The notes beneath the pieces were generated by a model. That model was not told the DNA's origin. It made no database searches and saw only the letters and a list, made by a program, of their open reading frames with translations. From the NCBI RefSeq assembly GCF_016638705.1, contig NZ_CP067341.1, positions 4,529,501 through 4,593,500 on the forward strand: 64,000 bases of DNA, given 5' to 3'. Shown piece by piece: positions 18,602-27,550 of the stretch. The translations under genes and the position numbers were made by a program. Source of the stretch: Lysinibacillus agricola. GTDB taxonomy: Bacteria > Bacillota > Bacilli > Bacillales_A > Planococcaceae. Numbering within the stretch: position 1 is the stretch's first letter; the number at the start of each line of letters is the position of its first letter.

Positions 18602-21600
18602 TTATTTCACTTCAAAATATGTTTGACTATGACCATTCATTGTTTTTTCGACATGCAGAACTGCGGGCATTGTAGCTTTTAGCTCTGCAACGTGTGATAT
18701 GACACCAATCATGCGTCCAGAATCTTGTAAATCAATGAGAGTGTCAATCGCCTTATTTAATGCTTCTTCATCGAGAGAACCAAAGCCCTCATCAATAAAC
18801 ATCGTTTCAATGCGGATGTTACCTTGAAAGCTTTGAATCACATCTGCCATACCAAGGGCAAGACTTAATGATGCATTAAACTTTTCTCCACCTGATAATG
18901 TTTTCACATCTCGTAATTGATCCGTATAGGCATCATATACATCTAACCCAAGCCCACTTTGCTTTGCATGCTTTTCTAATCGATCCGAACGTCGTAGCTC
19001 AAATTGACCATTCGATAAATGATATAGACGAACATTCGCTGCCTCTGTAATTTTATCTAAATAATTGATTTGAATATAACGCTCAAAGGACAGCTTTTTC
19101 GTATTCTGACCATTTAGCATTGCATAGAGTTCCTTAACTCGTCCCGCTTCTTTTTCTAGTGAGCGTATCTCCTGTTCCGTTTCCTCAACTTTTTCTATAA
19201 AGTCTGCGCAAGCTTTCGCAAATCTTTCCATCTGTTGCAATACTTTAAAAGCTTCCTCATATGTTACACGAAGCATCTCTAACTTTTCTTCCATTACCGT
19301 TAAATCTTGTTTCTCTTGTCCTTTAAGATGCTTCGTCCCCTCAGTAATTTGTACCTGCAATGTGTGTATTTGCAGAGTATAATCACTACAAACTTTCCGT
19401 AAAGCCTCTATTTGCAACACGCTACGCTTAGCAGCCGCAAATTCTTCATAGCTATCAAAGCCTGCTTCCTTCATGCTTACTGAAAATTGCTCGCGCTTTT
19501 CGTCCATTTTCAACTTTAATTCCTCATAAGCCTGTTTAGCTATTTCCACTGCCATTTTGGCATTATTCGCTGCTTCCTTGGCTGATTGTAGGTTTTGTTG
19601 GCTAGCATGCCATGCAGTTTGTAATGCAACCTTGTGTGAACCTATATCAGCAATCGCCTGCTTTAATGCTTGTAACGTCTTAAGATTTTCTGGAATATGC
19701 TTTTGTTGTTCTTCCACAATAGCTTGTTGTTTGGTAAATTCCTTCGTCTGTTCAGCTAAATATTGCTCTAGCTTTATTTGCTTTTCTTGTAGCTGCTCCA
19801 TTCGTGCACGATGATCCTTTTGTTGCATGCGTACATCAGCTAATTGATTGCTCACTATTTTTAAGATTGTAATTTGTTGCTCTACATTTTGTAAGGAAGC
19901 TACAATTTGCGCTTGATTTGCTTGATCAATCTCATTAGTTTCTAACTGCTCTAGCGCCTCATGTAAAAGTTGCTTTGTAGAATTCAATAAAGCTTCTTTC
20001 TCTAAAAACTTGCGCTCATCAGTAGCTGCCTTTACTCGTAAAACTTCTACTTGTGCTAATTCGATAACCTCTAATTGCTCACGATGTGTTTCAAGATGTG
20101 TTGTACTACCGCACACTGGGCAAGGCTCCCCGTCCTTCAGCTGTTGTGCTAAAATACTTGCCTGGCTTGTAATCCATTGTTGCTCCAGCTCTTGAAGAGC
20201 CTGCTTACTTTCTTGATAGTGGACATTAGTAGTGAAGACATCCTGCTCCGTAGTCTCAACTGTTCTAGTGTATTTTTCAACTTGCGCGAGTAATGATACT
20301 TGCTCTTTTAGCTTTGGCAGCTGTTCTAAATACCCCTCATAGGGCTCCAGTTGTTTTTCATATTGTTCCATTGTTGTTGTTACTTGCTGAAATTGCATTT
20401 GTTCTTTTTTTACGATTGTACTATTATCTTCTACGGCTCGCTTTGCTGTTACAACATATTGCTCAGCTATTTGCATTTGCTGAACGTTTTTCTCATACGC
20501 CTCAAATTTCGGCAATAATGCTTGCAGCTGTAATTCTTGCTGTAAAACGTGCTGACGTTCAGGCTCTTTCGCCTCTTCCACGTTAAACTTCTCTTGTGCT
20601 ATTTTTAACTGAGCTTCTGCGTTTTGCTGCTCCATAATTGCTTGCTGATAGGATTGTTCTTTATGATTTTGTTCAGCACGTAAGTCGATGCATTGTTGCT
20701 CAAGTATGACAAGTCGCTCTGCTTGCTCTGCCAATGTAATTTCACGTTCTTTTGCACTATATATCTCTTGTTCTTGTAGCAATGCCTGCAGACGGTTCTG
20801 ACGATTGGTTTGCTCATCAAATTGTTCATTTAGCGTTTTCGCCATACTATAATATTCTTGTTCTTTTTGATGATGTGAATAAGCTTCTTTATAGCGCTGC
20901 TGTTCTACTTGTATACATTCAGTATAGTAGACCTGCTCCTCATCCAGAGCCTTCTTCAGCTGATGCATATTTTCGGTATTATTAGTAATGCAAGTAAATA
21001 AAGATGACGAACGCTGTGGTAAAGCGCCTGCAATTTGACCAAGAAGATGTTCCTTTAATTGTTGAGCACGCAGTAAATCACTTTCAGCTTCTTTCCGTTT
21101 CGCATCAAGTCTTTTTGTCATCGCACCAAAGCGATCTGTTTTAAAAATTTTGCGCAAAATTACTTCTTTATTCGTAGAATCTGAGGTTAACAGCTTGCGA
21201 AATTCACCTTGTGGCAGCATAACAATTTGACTAAACTGATCCTTTGTGAGGCCTATTATATCCTGTAGCTTTTTATCTACCTCAAGCGTTTGCTGCTTTT
21301 CTACAATACTATAATCAAGTGTGTCTCCTTTGATTTCAGCTAGTTCAATTTTCTTGCCAGTAACACTTTTTGTTTTTGCTTTAATATGACCTGGCTGACG
21401 TAAAATTTGATAGACTCTATCATGCATTTCAAAAACGAGTTCCACAGCAGTATACGCATCATCATCTGCAAACCCGCTTCGAAGCATAGCAGTATCCTGA
21501 CGATCTTCACCGCTACCTGCTCCGTAAAGTGCATAGCATATAGCATCAAAAATCGTCGTTTTCCCTGCACCTGTTTTCCCGGAAATCGCAAATAGGCGAT

Positions 21601-21682
21601 GCTCACCAAGCTGTTGAAAATCAATAACTTCTGTATTTTTATATGGACCGAATGCAGTAATCGTTAACTTTAAAGGCTTCAT
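18602..21682 (-). CDS. sbcC: Nuclease SbcCD subunit C (Rad50-like ATPase)
   Basis: 1026 aa. With SbcD it cleaves DNA hairpins and processes double-strand break ends. Walker A GKTGAGKTT is at 35-43. Two long coiled-coil arms flank the zinc hook CPVCG (about 522-526). The ABC signature LSGGEKFNASLSLALG lies near 930 and Walker B MFIDEGFGSLDEE near 960. Its ATG overlaps the sbcD stop by 4 bp, so translation is coupled. The coil regions are Gln/Glu-rich. Confidence 0.96.
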   Translation of the reverse strand: MKPLKLTITAFGPYKNTEVIDFQQLGEHRLFAISGKTGAGKTTIFDAICYALYGAGSGEDRQDTAMLRSGFADDDAYTAVELVFEMHDRVYQILRQPGHIKAKTKSVTGKKIELAEIKGDTLDYSIVEKQQTLEVDKKLQDIIGLTKDQFSQIVMLPQGEFRKLLTSDSTNKEVILRKIFKTDRFGAMTKRLDAKRKEAESDLLRAQQLKEHLLGQIAGALPQRSSSLFTCITNNTENMHQLKKALDEEQVYYTECIQVEQQRYKEAYSHHQKEQEYYSMAKTLNEQFDEQTNRQNRLQALLQEQEIYSAKEREITLAEQAERLVILEQQCIDLRAEQNHKEQSYQQAIMEQQNAEAQLKIAQEKFNVEEAKEPERQHVLQQELQLQALLPKFEAYEKNVQQMQIAEQYVVTAKRAVEDNSTIVKKEQMQFQQVTTTMEQYEKQLEPYEGYLEQLPKLKEQVSLLAQVEKYTRTVETTEQDVFTTNVHYQESKQALQELEQQWITSQASILAQQLKDGEPCPVCGSTTHLETHREQLEVIELAQVEVLRVKAATDERKFLEKEALLNSTKQLLHEALEQLETNEIDQANQAQIVASLQNVEQQITILKIVSNQLADVRMQQKDHRARMEQLQEKQIKLEQYLAEQTKEFTKQQAIVEEQQKHIPENLKTLQALKQAIADIGSHKVALQTAWHASQQNLQSAKEAANNAKMAVEIAKQAYEELKLKMDEKREQFSVSMKEAGFDSYEEFAAAKRSVLQIEALRKVCSDYTLQIHTLQVQITEGTKHLKGQEKQDLTVMEEKLEMLRVTYEEAFKVLQQMERFAKACADFIEKVEETEQEIRSLEKEAGRVKELYAMLNGQNTKKLSFERYIQINYLDKITEAANVRLYHLSNGQFELRRSDRLEKHAKQSGLGLDVYDAYTDQLRDVKTLSGGEKFNASLSLALGMADVIQSFQGNIRIETMFIDEGFGSLDEEALNKAIDTLIDLQDSGRMIGVISHVAELKATMPAVLHVEKTMNGHSQTYFEVK

Positions 21683-22836
21683 TTTACTGTCTCCCGCTCC
21701 TCATCTAATAATTCTTGTAGCATCTCTGTAAATAGACGCTCTGTATCTTGATCAGGCTGTATGCCAATTATTTCTGTAAAAAATGATCGGAATAAATCGA
21801 TGTCTTCTACCTTCTCCGTTTCAATCGCTTGAATTTCATGTGGTATTTCTTGGCGTATTACTTTACGCTCCACATGCATGGCATGAGGAAACACTGTACG
21901 AATACGTTCCATCGGCGAAGCTACTGACGTCGTATCTGTTAAGCGTACAAATACATAATCATCACTTGGTGGTAATTGCAATAAATCATCCATCAAGCCC
22001 TCTACAACACGTAAATCTCGTCTCGCTATAAGCTTTCGTTTTGTGACAGTGATTTCTCCCTGTGTATCTAGCTCAACTATTAAAAAGCCCTTCTCATGTA
22101 AATGCTCAGATAAAGAATACTTCAATGGAGAACCAGCATATCGAATCGTTTCATTCAACACAAAATGGGCTTTATGTAAATGCCCAAGTGCCGTGTAGTT
22201 AAAAGGCTTAAATAACGTTGCATTTATACAATCCGAGCCTCCTATGGATAGAGGTCGCTCTGAATCACTAGTATTTACTTCCTCTTCGCCATACTTCGTC
22301 ACAAAGGCATGTCCAACAAAAACATTACGTTTTGTCGTATCCATACATTGTGCAATATGGTCGATAATTTTTTCCATTGCATCTTGATGAGAGCGAATAG
22401 AATCATCCTCTAATATAGTGCGCACTGAAGCTGGCTCTGCATATGGTACGAGATGAAAATGCACTTCCCCATCCTCATCATGTAAAACTATCGGTGCATG
22501 GTCTTTCGTAAATTGACCTTTAATATGTAAGCCACTATCGCTCATTAAACTACTTCCAAAATTCAATCGACCTGCACTATCGTGGTTCCCAGCAACTGCT
22601 AACACAGGAATTTTCTTCTCAAGTACAATTTCTGCAAAAATATCATTTAGTAAATTAACTGCCTCTATAGGGGGCATCGAACGGTCATATAAATCACCTG
22701 CTATAATGATTACATCCGGTTTTTCCTCATCAATGGCTAGCATAAATTGCTGTAAAATATAGTGTTGATCTTCCGTCATGTAGACACCTTGTACAAGTTT
22801 CCCTAAATGCCAATCTGCTGTATGAAATATTTTCAT
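21679..22836 (-). CDS. sbcD: Nuclease SbcCD subunit D (Mre11-like)
   Basis: 385 aa. It is the metallophosphoesterase nuclease of the SbcCD complex. Motifs in order are ADWHLG (7-12), GDLYDRS (about 47-53), AGNHDS (about 82-87), VGHAF and GHLHKAH. The ATG follows GGAGGCGCAAAGA. First gene of the sbcDC operon. A repeat and tandem array lie upstream. Confidence 0.96.
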   Translation of the reverse strand: MKIFHTADWHLGKLVQGVYMTEDQHYILQQFMLAIDEEKPDVIIIAGDLYDRSMPPIEAVNLLNDIFAEIVLEKKIPVLAVAGNHDSAGRLNFGSSLMSDSGLHIKGQFTKDHAPIVLHDEDGEVHFHLVPYAEPASVRTILEDDSIRSHQDAMEKIIDHIAQCMDTTKRNVFVGHAFVTKYGEEEVNTSDSERPLSIGGSDCINATLFKPFNYTALGHLHKAHFVLNETIRYAGSPLKYSLSEHLHEKGFLIVELDTQGEITVTKRKLIARRDLRVVEGLMDDLLQLPPSDDYVFVRLTDTTSVASPMERIRTVFPHAMHVERKVIRQEIPHEIQAIETEKVEDIDLFRSFFTEIIGIQPDQDTERLFTEMLQELLDEERETVK

Positions 22837-22917
22837 TCTTTGCGCCTCCTGTCTATTTTATTTTATCACGGCTGATGGATTGATTGTTTTTCCTTTTATT
22901 AGTTTGAAAATTATAAT

Positions 22918-23120
22918 GAGGCTCCTAACCATAATAGGGGTTGATTTCCGTTTCGACTGGGCGTTTTCCTGAGGGCGTCGATTCTATCCTTCGTTCTGGG
23001 AATTCTATCCGTCACTCCGGTTCTATCCTTCGCTCCGAGGATTCTTTCCGTTTCTTCGACTGTTCTATCCGTCGCTTCAAGGATTCTTTCCGTCGTTCTG
23101 ACTGTTCTATCCGTCACTTT
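22918..23120 (+). repeat. MITE-like repeat, copy 5, core replaced by a tandem array
   Basis: It starts like the family (GAGGCTCCTAACCATAATAG, GATTTCCGTTTCGACTGGGC, TTTTCCTGAGGGCGTC). From about 22981 it changes into six or seven units of roughly 20-25 bp built on TTCTATCCGTC / TTCTTTCCGTC. The usual second half and right end are absent. It occupies the gap 22837-23188 with the terminator. Confidence 0.75.
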
Positions 23121-23132
23121 ATCGATTTACAT

Positions 23133-23159
23133 AAAAAAGAGCATCATTGCCGATGCCCT
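23133..23159 (-). terminator. Terminator after the GDSL esterase gene
   Basis: AGGGCATC pairs with GATGCTCT on the minus strand (one G-T pair) and is followed by TTTTTT. Confidence 0.75.
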
Positions 23160-23188
23160 GTTGTAAATATTTAATATTGAAATGTTCA

Positions 23189-24100
23189 TTATGACCGAAT
23201 TGCTCTAACCTTTTCCATAAAAGCAGCATATCCTTTAAAACCTTGGATGGTGCGTGCAGTAGGAGTTGGCTTTTCTTTTTCTTCTTGTTTCTTCTCAGCC
23301 TTCTCTTGTTGTTCTAAAATCTGTTCAAATGATATAGGTTTAGGCTTTGGCAATTCGTTTGAAGAAATGGCTAGAGCTTTACTTCCACTATACCCATTTA
23401 AAAATGCATTGGCCATTTGGCGGTAGCCTTCAAAATTTGGATGTACATCAGAAATATTCGGTAAAAGGTTCGTAGCGTTTAACCCAAAAGCATTATACAC
23501 ATCTACATAGGTTGCTCCAGCATGCTCTGCCTGTTGCTGTAAAATCGTATTTAACTTTATAAGCTGTGCATTTGTTCCTTCTTTTTGCGTAGCGTGAACA
23601 TTTGGGTAAGCAAAATAATAGCCCATAACATAGACCTTTGATTTAGGTGCTCGCACTTTCAATTCCTCTAAAATCTCTACCATATTTTTTCTGGCAACGT
23701 TTAATGCATAATCAGTTTGTAGCTGTGAAAAGGCTAATGTACCAGCACTTGGATTGACCTGCACTAGTCGCAGTAAATCATTAGCACCTGCCGAAATTGT
23801 AATCAGTGTTGCATCAGCTAATAAGTCACTTGCTTCCTCTGATTTTACTCGTTTCAAGACATCATCTGTTGTAAAGCCTGGGAAAGCTAGCTCCTTCGTG
23901 TAGACACTCAATTGCCCAGTCATTCCCAATCTCATGGCGATTAAATCACTATAGCCTGTATCAATCTGTTGATAAGGTGTTTGACCAGCTGCTAAGGAAT
24001 CTCCAATGGACAAGTAGTTTTCAGTCTGAGCAAAAGCAGATGAAACACCTAATGCCATCATAAATATTGCTGCACCAATTATGATTAGTAATCGTTTCAT
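23189..24100 (-). CDS. Secreted SGNH/GDSL-type esterase or lipase
   Basis: 303 aa. A signal peptide (1-24, LLIIIGAAIFMMALGVSSAFA then Q) directs export. Block I GDSLAAG carries the nucleophile Ser35; block III GANDLL holds the oxyanion Asn107; block V DVHPN holds Asp218 and His220. The C-terminal 50 residues are a Lys/Glu/Pro-rich linker (EKAEKKQEEKEKP) and a short end piece. This suggests an extracellular esterase; substrate unknown. The minus-strand ATG follows AAGGAGCTGGGCAG. The M29 aminopeptidase gene ends 23 bp upstream. Confidence 0.9.
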   Translation of the reverse strand: MKRLLIIIGAAIFMMALGVSSAFAQTENYLSIGDSLAAGQTPYQQIDTGYSDLIAMRLGMTGQLSVYTKELAFPGFTTDDVLKRVKSEEASDLLADATLITISAGANDLLRLVQVNPSAGTLAFSQLQTDYALNVARKNMVEILEELKVRAPKSKVYVMGYYFAYPNVHATQKEGTNAQLIKLNTILQQQAEHAGATYVDVYNAFGLNATNLLPNISDVHPNFEGYRQMANAFLNGYSGSKALAISSNELPKPKPISFEQILEQQEKAEKKQEEKEKPTPTARTIQGFKGYAAFMEKVRAIRS

Positions 24101-24122
24101 CTGCCCAGCTCCTTTTCTTTAC

Positions 24123-25352
24123 TTAAAAAGCCCAGCTACCTTTGCGGAAAATTGGCTCTACAGTTCCATCTGGTAAAATCCCGTCAATGTCCATCTCACC
24201 GCTGCCAATCATAAAGTCCTCATGTGTTACTGAAATATTTGCACCTAACGCTTCAAGCTGTCCGTTTTCTAAATCTCTTCCGCCCTCTAAGCAAGTTGGA
24301 TAAGCTTCACCAATCGCTAAATGGTTCGATGCATTTTCATCAAATAATGTATTGAAATATAAAATCTCCGATGCAGAAATTGGTGATTCATGCGGTACAA
24401 GTGCGACCTCACCTAAATAGCAAGAGCCTTCATCTACATTAATAAGCTCCTGTAATAAATCATGGCCTACCTGTGCTTCAGCCTTAACAATTTTTCCTTC
24501 TTCAAATGTCAGTTTAAAGCCATCGATAATATTCCCTTGATAAACTAATGGTTTTGTATTGCTTACATAGCCATTTACACCTTGTTTCATCGGTAACGTA
24601 TAAACCTCTTCTGTCGGCATATTAGCAATAAAGATAGTATCATCTGGCGTTTTACTACCTCCAGTAAGCCATTTATGCTGTGGCGCTAAGGCAATTGTTA
24701 AATCAGTACCTGGCGCTGTATAGTGAAGCTTTGCATATTTTTTATTGTTCAGTAGGGCCGCACGAGATTCTAAATTTACTACGTGTTCACGCCAGTTTTC
24801 AACAGCATTGCCTTCACCGATACGAACAGTTTTAAAAATGGCCTCCCATAATGCTGGTACTTGTTCCCCAGCTGCTAAGTTCGGGAATACTTTCGATGCC
24901 CACTTTGGTGAAGGGACGGCAACGATAGACCAAGCTATCAAATCCTTCATCACGGCGTTGCGATAGTTTTTCAGTGCAGCTCCTGACACCTTTTGATGTG
25001 TTGCTAGACGGTCCGCTGGAATACCAGTCAATTTATCTGGATCTGCGGCGTCTATCCATAATAGTGCCCCTTTACGTTCGATCAGCTCATCTCGCATTTT
25101 GACTACCCATTCTGGGAAACGATTAAACTCTTCATCTGAGGCATGCTCAAAATAAGCACGATCCATTTCATCATCTGAAAAATTAACATGAACACGTCCT
25201 GCCCCAGCTTTATAAGCCTCTTTCACAACTAAACGGGCGAAATCTAGTGCATCCACTGATGTATTGACTAATAAGTATTGCCCTGGTTGAATATTGACAC
25301 CGACTTTTACCGCAAGTTCTGCATATGCTTGTAATTTTTCTTCAAAAGTCAT
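24123..25352 (-). CDS. M29 family aminopeptidase (AmpS type), second copy
   Basis: 409 aa, a paralogue of the protein at 10840-12075 with the same blocks: YAELAVKVGVNIQPGQYL, PNLAAGEQVPALWEAIF, LHYTAPGTDLTIAL, ANMPTEEVYTLP, GNIIDGFKLTF, ALVPHESPIS and LFDENASNHLAIG. I start at ATG 25352, preceded by GAGG; the longer reading adds eight residues inside yfmL. It begins 2 bp past the yfmL stop, so the two are one operon with coupled translation. It is a metal-dependent aminopeptidase acting in the cytoplasm. Confidence 0.93.
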   Translation of the reverse strand: MTFEEKLQAYAELAVKVGVNIQPGQYLLVNTSVDALDFARLVVKEAYKAGAGRVHVNFSDDEMDRAYFEHASDEEFNRFPEWVVKMRDELIERKGALLWIDAADPDKLTGIPADRLATHQKVSGAALKNYRNAVMKDLIAWSIVAVPSPKWASKVFPNLAAGEQVPALWEAIFKTVRIGEGNAVENWREHVVNLESRAALLNNKKYAKLHYTAPGTDLTIALAPQHKWLTGGSKTPDDTIFIANMPTEEVYTLPMKQGVNGYVSNTKPLVYQGNIIDGFKLTFEEGKIVKAEAQVGHDLLQELINVDEGSCYLGEVALVPHESPISASEILYFNTLFDENASNHLAIGEAYPTCLEGGRDLENGQLEALGANISVTHEDFMIGSGEMDIDGILPDGTVEPIFRKGSWAF

Positions 25353-25353
25353 A

Positions 25354-26502
25354 TTATTTACCTCGCTTTTGTCCAATTGTTTTTGAATTTCCTTCCACTA
25401 GCTCGCCATCATGCCATATTTTTTGGACAGGCTTGCCAGGAATTTCCCTTGTCCATTTTTTATACGTTTTTTCATCACGATAAGATAATAACGTCAATAC
25501 TTCACCATCTGCTCCGGCACGACCTGTACGGCCAGAACGATGCAAATATTGCTCAATTGTTCTTGGGACATCGACATGAATAACATGTGTTAAACCTGCA
25601 ATATCTAAACCACGTGCAGCAATATCTGTAGCAATTAAAATACGCGCATCTCCTTTACGGAATGCATCTAACGCCTTTTTACGTTCTTCTTTTTTCATGT
25701 CAGAGTGTAATGTTACTATCGGTGCCGAACGGTATTGTAATTTCGTTTCTTTCATCAGCAATTGATCGATATTGTTGACGAAAGCTAATGCACGTAATCC
25801 TTCTGTATGCGATAGTCGGCGTAGGAAATCGGTTTTATCTCGCTCCTCAACTTTCACGAAAGAGTGCACAACTTTACCAACCTTTAACATATCTTCAGGT
25901 TTAATCTTGAAGCGTACTGGCTCGAACATCATACGACTAGCCACTAATTCAATTTCTTCCGTAATTGTTGCTGAAACAACAACTACTTGTCGCCCAAATG
26001 CTGAATTTTCGATAAAGGATTTTACGACAACACGATATTCACGACTTAGTAACTGATCGCACTCATCTAAAATAACTGTTTCAATTTCTTTTAGCTTTAA
26101 TTTCCCAGCGCGTGCTAATTCGTTTAATCGGCCTGGTGTTCCTACAACAATCGTCGGTTTTTTCTTTAACTTTTCGATTTGACGTGCAGAGTTTGCGCCA
26201 CCAATTAGTTGTTGAACCGTAATATCAGAACCTGCTGTCCATTCACGGATAACCTCTACAATTTGCATTGCTAGTTCCTGTGATGGGGCTACGATAAGTC
26301 CTTGTGTTTGTTTTTTTGAGCCGTTTACTTTATTTAGTAAAGGAAGTACATACGCTAAAGTCTTCCCCGACCCTGTTGGTGATTCGGCTACAATATCATT
26401 GCCCTCAAGCATTGCTGGAATCATTTCGTCTTGAATTTTCATCGGCTCTTCAAATTTCCATTTTGCTTGTAAATCTTCATTTAATAAATTTATTACTGAC
26501 AT
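25354..26502 (-). CDS. yfmL: DEAD-box RNA helicase, YfmL-like
   Basis: 382 aa; B. subtilis YfmL has 376. These short helicases act in ribosome assembly and cold adaptation. Motifs in order: Q-like W-KFEEPMKIQ, I SPTGSGKT, Ia PSQELA, GG, Ib TPGR, II DECD (a variant of DEAD), III SAT, IV ALAFVNN, V ATDIAARGLDI and VI HRSGRTGR. ATG 26502 lies 8 bases after AAGGTGGG; an in-frame GTG upstream overlaps that SD. A structured leader lies upstream. Confidence 0.9.
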   Translation of the reverse strand: MSVINLLNEDLQAKWKFEEPMKIQDEMIPAMLEGNDIVAESPTGSGKTLAYVLPLLNKVNGSKKQTQGLIVAPSQELAMQIVEVIREWTAGSDITVQQLIGGANSARQIEKLKKKPTIVVGTPGRLNELARAGKLKLKEIETVILDECDQLLSREYRVVVKSFIENSAFGRQVVVVSATITEEIELVASRMMFEPVRFKIKPEDMLKVGKVVHSFVKVEERDKTDFLRRLSHTEGLRALAFVNNIDQLLMKETKLQYRSAPIVTLHSDMKKEERKKALDAFRKGDARILIATDIAARGLDIAGLTHVIHVDVPRTIEQYLHRSGRTGRAGADGEVLTLLSYRDEKTYKKWTREIPGKPVQKIWHDGELVEGNSKTIGQKRGK

Positions 26503-26589
26503 GTAATTTCCCACCTTCTATCTGCTTGACATTAGTTTAACACACTAATCATTTTCCTACTTCATATGTACGTAAACCATTGTATAATC

Positions 26590-26715
26590 GTTTCAATAAT
26601 CTACCCTAAGTACAATGCGCTAAAGTACTCGTTTACAACCGGCTCGAGGGATCAAAGCGACCTTAGGGATGTTGCGCTTTAGCCTAGACGAAAACTATGT
26701 CTTTGGTGATCCTAA
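26590..26715 (-). ncRNA. Candidate structured leader RNA before yfmL
   Basis: On the minus strand GGCTAAAGCGCAAC near the start and GTACTTTAGCGC near the end can pair through GCTAAAG/CTTTAGC. The inside is GC-rich for this genome (CCCTAAGG, CCCTCGAGCCGG). It lies between the racemase terminator and yfmL, so it would be in the yfmL 5' leader. No known riboswitch class was recognised. It could instead be a degenerate repeat. Confidence 0.35.
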
Positions 26716-26720
26716 CAATA

Positions 26721-26830
26721 AAAAAATCTGCTCGATTTATGCACGGGATTTGTAAGCCTTCAAGCCCTCACAGACATTTGAGCTGCTTTGAAGGTTTACG
26801 GCTTACCCACAAAAATGCGAGCAGATTTTT
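26721..26830. terminator. Very long terminator hairpin after the racemase gene
   Basis: AAAAAATCTGCTCG and CGAGCAGATTTTT form the base. Further in, GTAAGCC...GGCTTAC and TTCAA...TTGAA extend the pairing with some bulges, giving about 110 nt in all. T-runs occur on both strands. It lies after the racemase stop and before the yfmL leader. Confidence 0.75.
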
Positions 26831-26848
26831 ATTTGGTTAATTCAATTG

Positions 26849-27550
26849 TTAATCTACTATTTCATAGCCACATGCTAAAATAGCACGTTCTGCTAAAACA
26901 ATTAACGAGTCGATATATTTATCACTTAACTTTAAATCTCGATTGACGATAGATAATTCTGTACATCCTAACACGATACGATCACAATTAAGTGCAAGCA
27001 TTGCCTCTTCTATCGGCAACCAATCCTCCTGAGAGACATCCTTTCCAGCCTTTACATAATCGTAAATAATAGACATGACTTTTTCTTTCATTATATCGTC
27101 TGGGACAACTGGTGTAATGCCATATTCCTCTAAAGCATCTTGATACATGCGTGAAGTTAATGTGCCTGTTGTCGCTAAAATACCGACACGCTCTGCCCCT
27201 AAATCATAGGCACGCTTTGCAGTTTCACGAATCATATGTAATACGGGAACGGGAGAGCCTTCAATGATCTCGTCATAAAAGGTATGTGCCGTATTACATG
27301 GAATAGCAATCACATCTGCCCCAACAGAAGCAAGTTTTTTTGCATCTGTAACTATCACTGGAACTGGATTTTCCTTTGTATTATCTAAAATAAAAGCAGT
27401 ACGATCAGGGATATTCGTATCGTTATCGATAATTGTATGTAGATGCTCCTGATCCTTCGTTGCCTTCGTACGTCTTACAATCATTTCTCCGATAAACATC
27501 GTTGCAAGTGGACCAACGCCACCAATTATACCTAAAGTTTGTTTTTTCAT
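26849..27550 (-). CDS. Aspartate/glutamate racemase family protein
   Basis: 233 aa. It has the cofactor-free racemase signatures: GIIGGVGPLAT at the N-terminus and two catalytic cysteines in PCNTAH and GCTELS. The phrase DNDTNIPDRTAF is typical of aspartate racemases (RacD/YgeA group). Its ATG overlaps the last base of the preceding ATP-grasp ligase gene. That pairing suggests it makes D-aspartate for the peptidoglycan cross-bridge. Exact substrate is inferred from context. Confidence 0.88.
   Translation of the reverse strand: MKKQTLGIIGGVGPLATMFIGEMIVRRTKATKDQEHLHTIIDNDTNIPDRTAFILDNTKENPVPVIVTDAKKLASVGADVIAIPCNTAHTFYDEIIEGSPVPVLHMIRETAKRAYDLGAERVGILATTGTLTSRMYQDALEEYGITPVVPDDIMKEKVMSIIYDYVKAGKDVSQEDWLPIEEAMLALNCDRIVLGCTELSIVNRDLKLSDKYIDSLIVLAERAILACGYEIVD

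Noticed and set aside
22911..23117. 68-codon minus frame with repeated RILEATDRT-like units
   Set aside because: It is the translation of the tandem array in repeat copy 5, not a protein gene; no ribosome site.
22981..23118. CRISPR array
   Set aside because: Units are 20-25 bp without distinct spacers and with no cas genes; it is a simple tandem array.
26590..26715. T-box or known riboswitch in the yfmL leader
   Set aside because: None of the conserved T-box or riboswitch motifs I know was found; kept only as a candidate structured leader.
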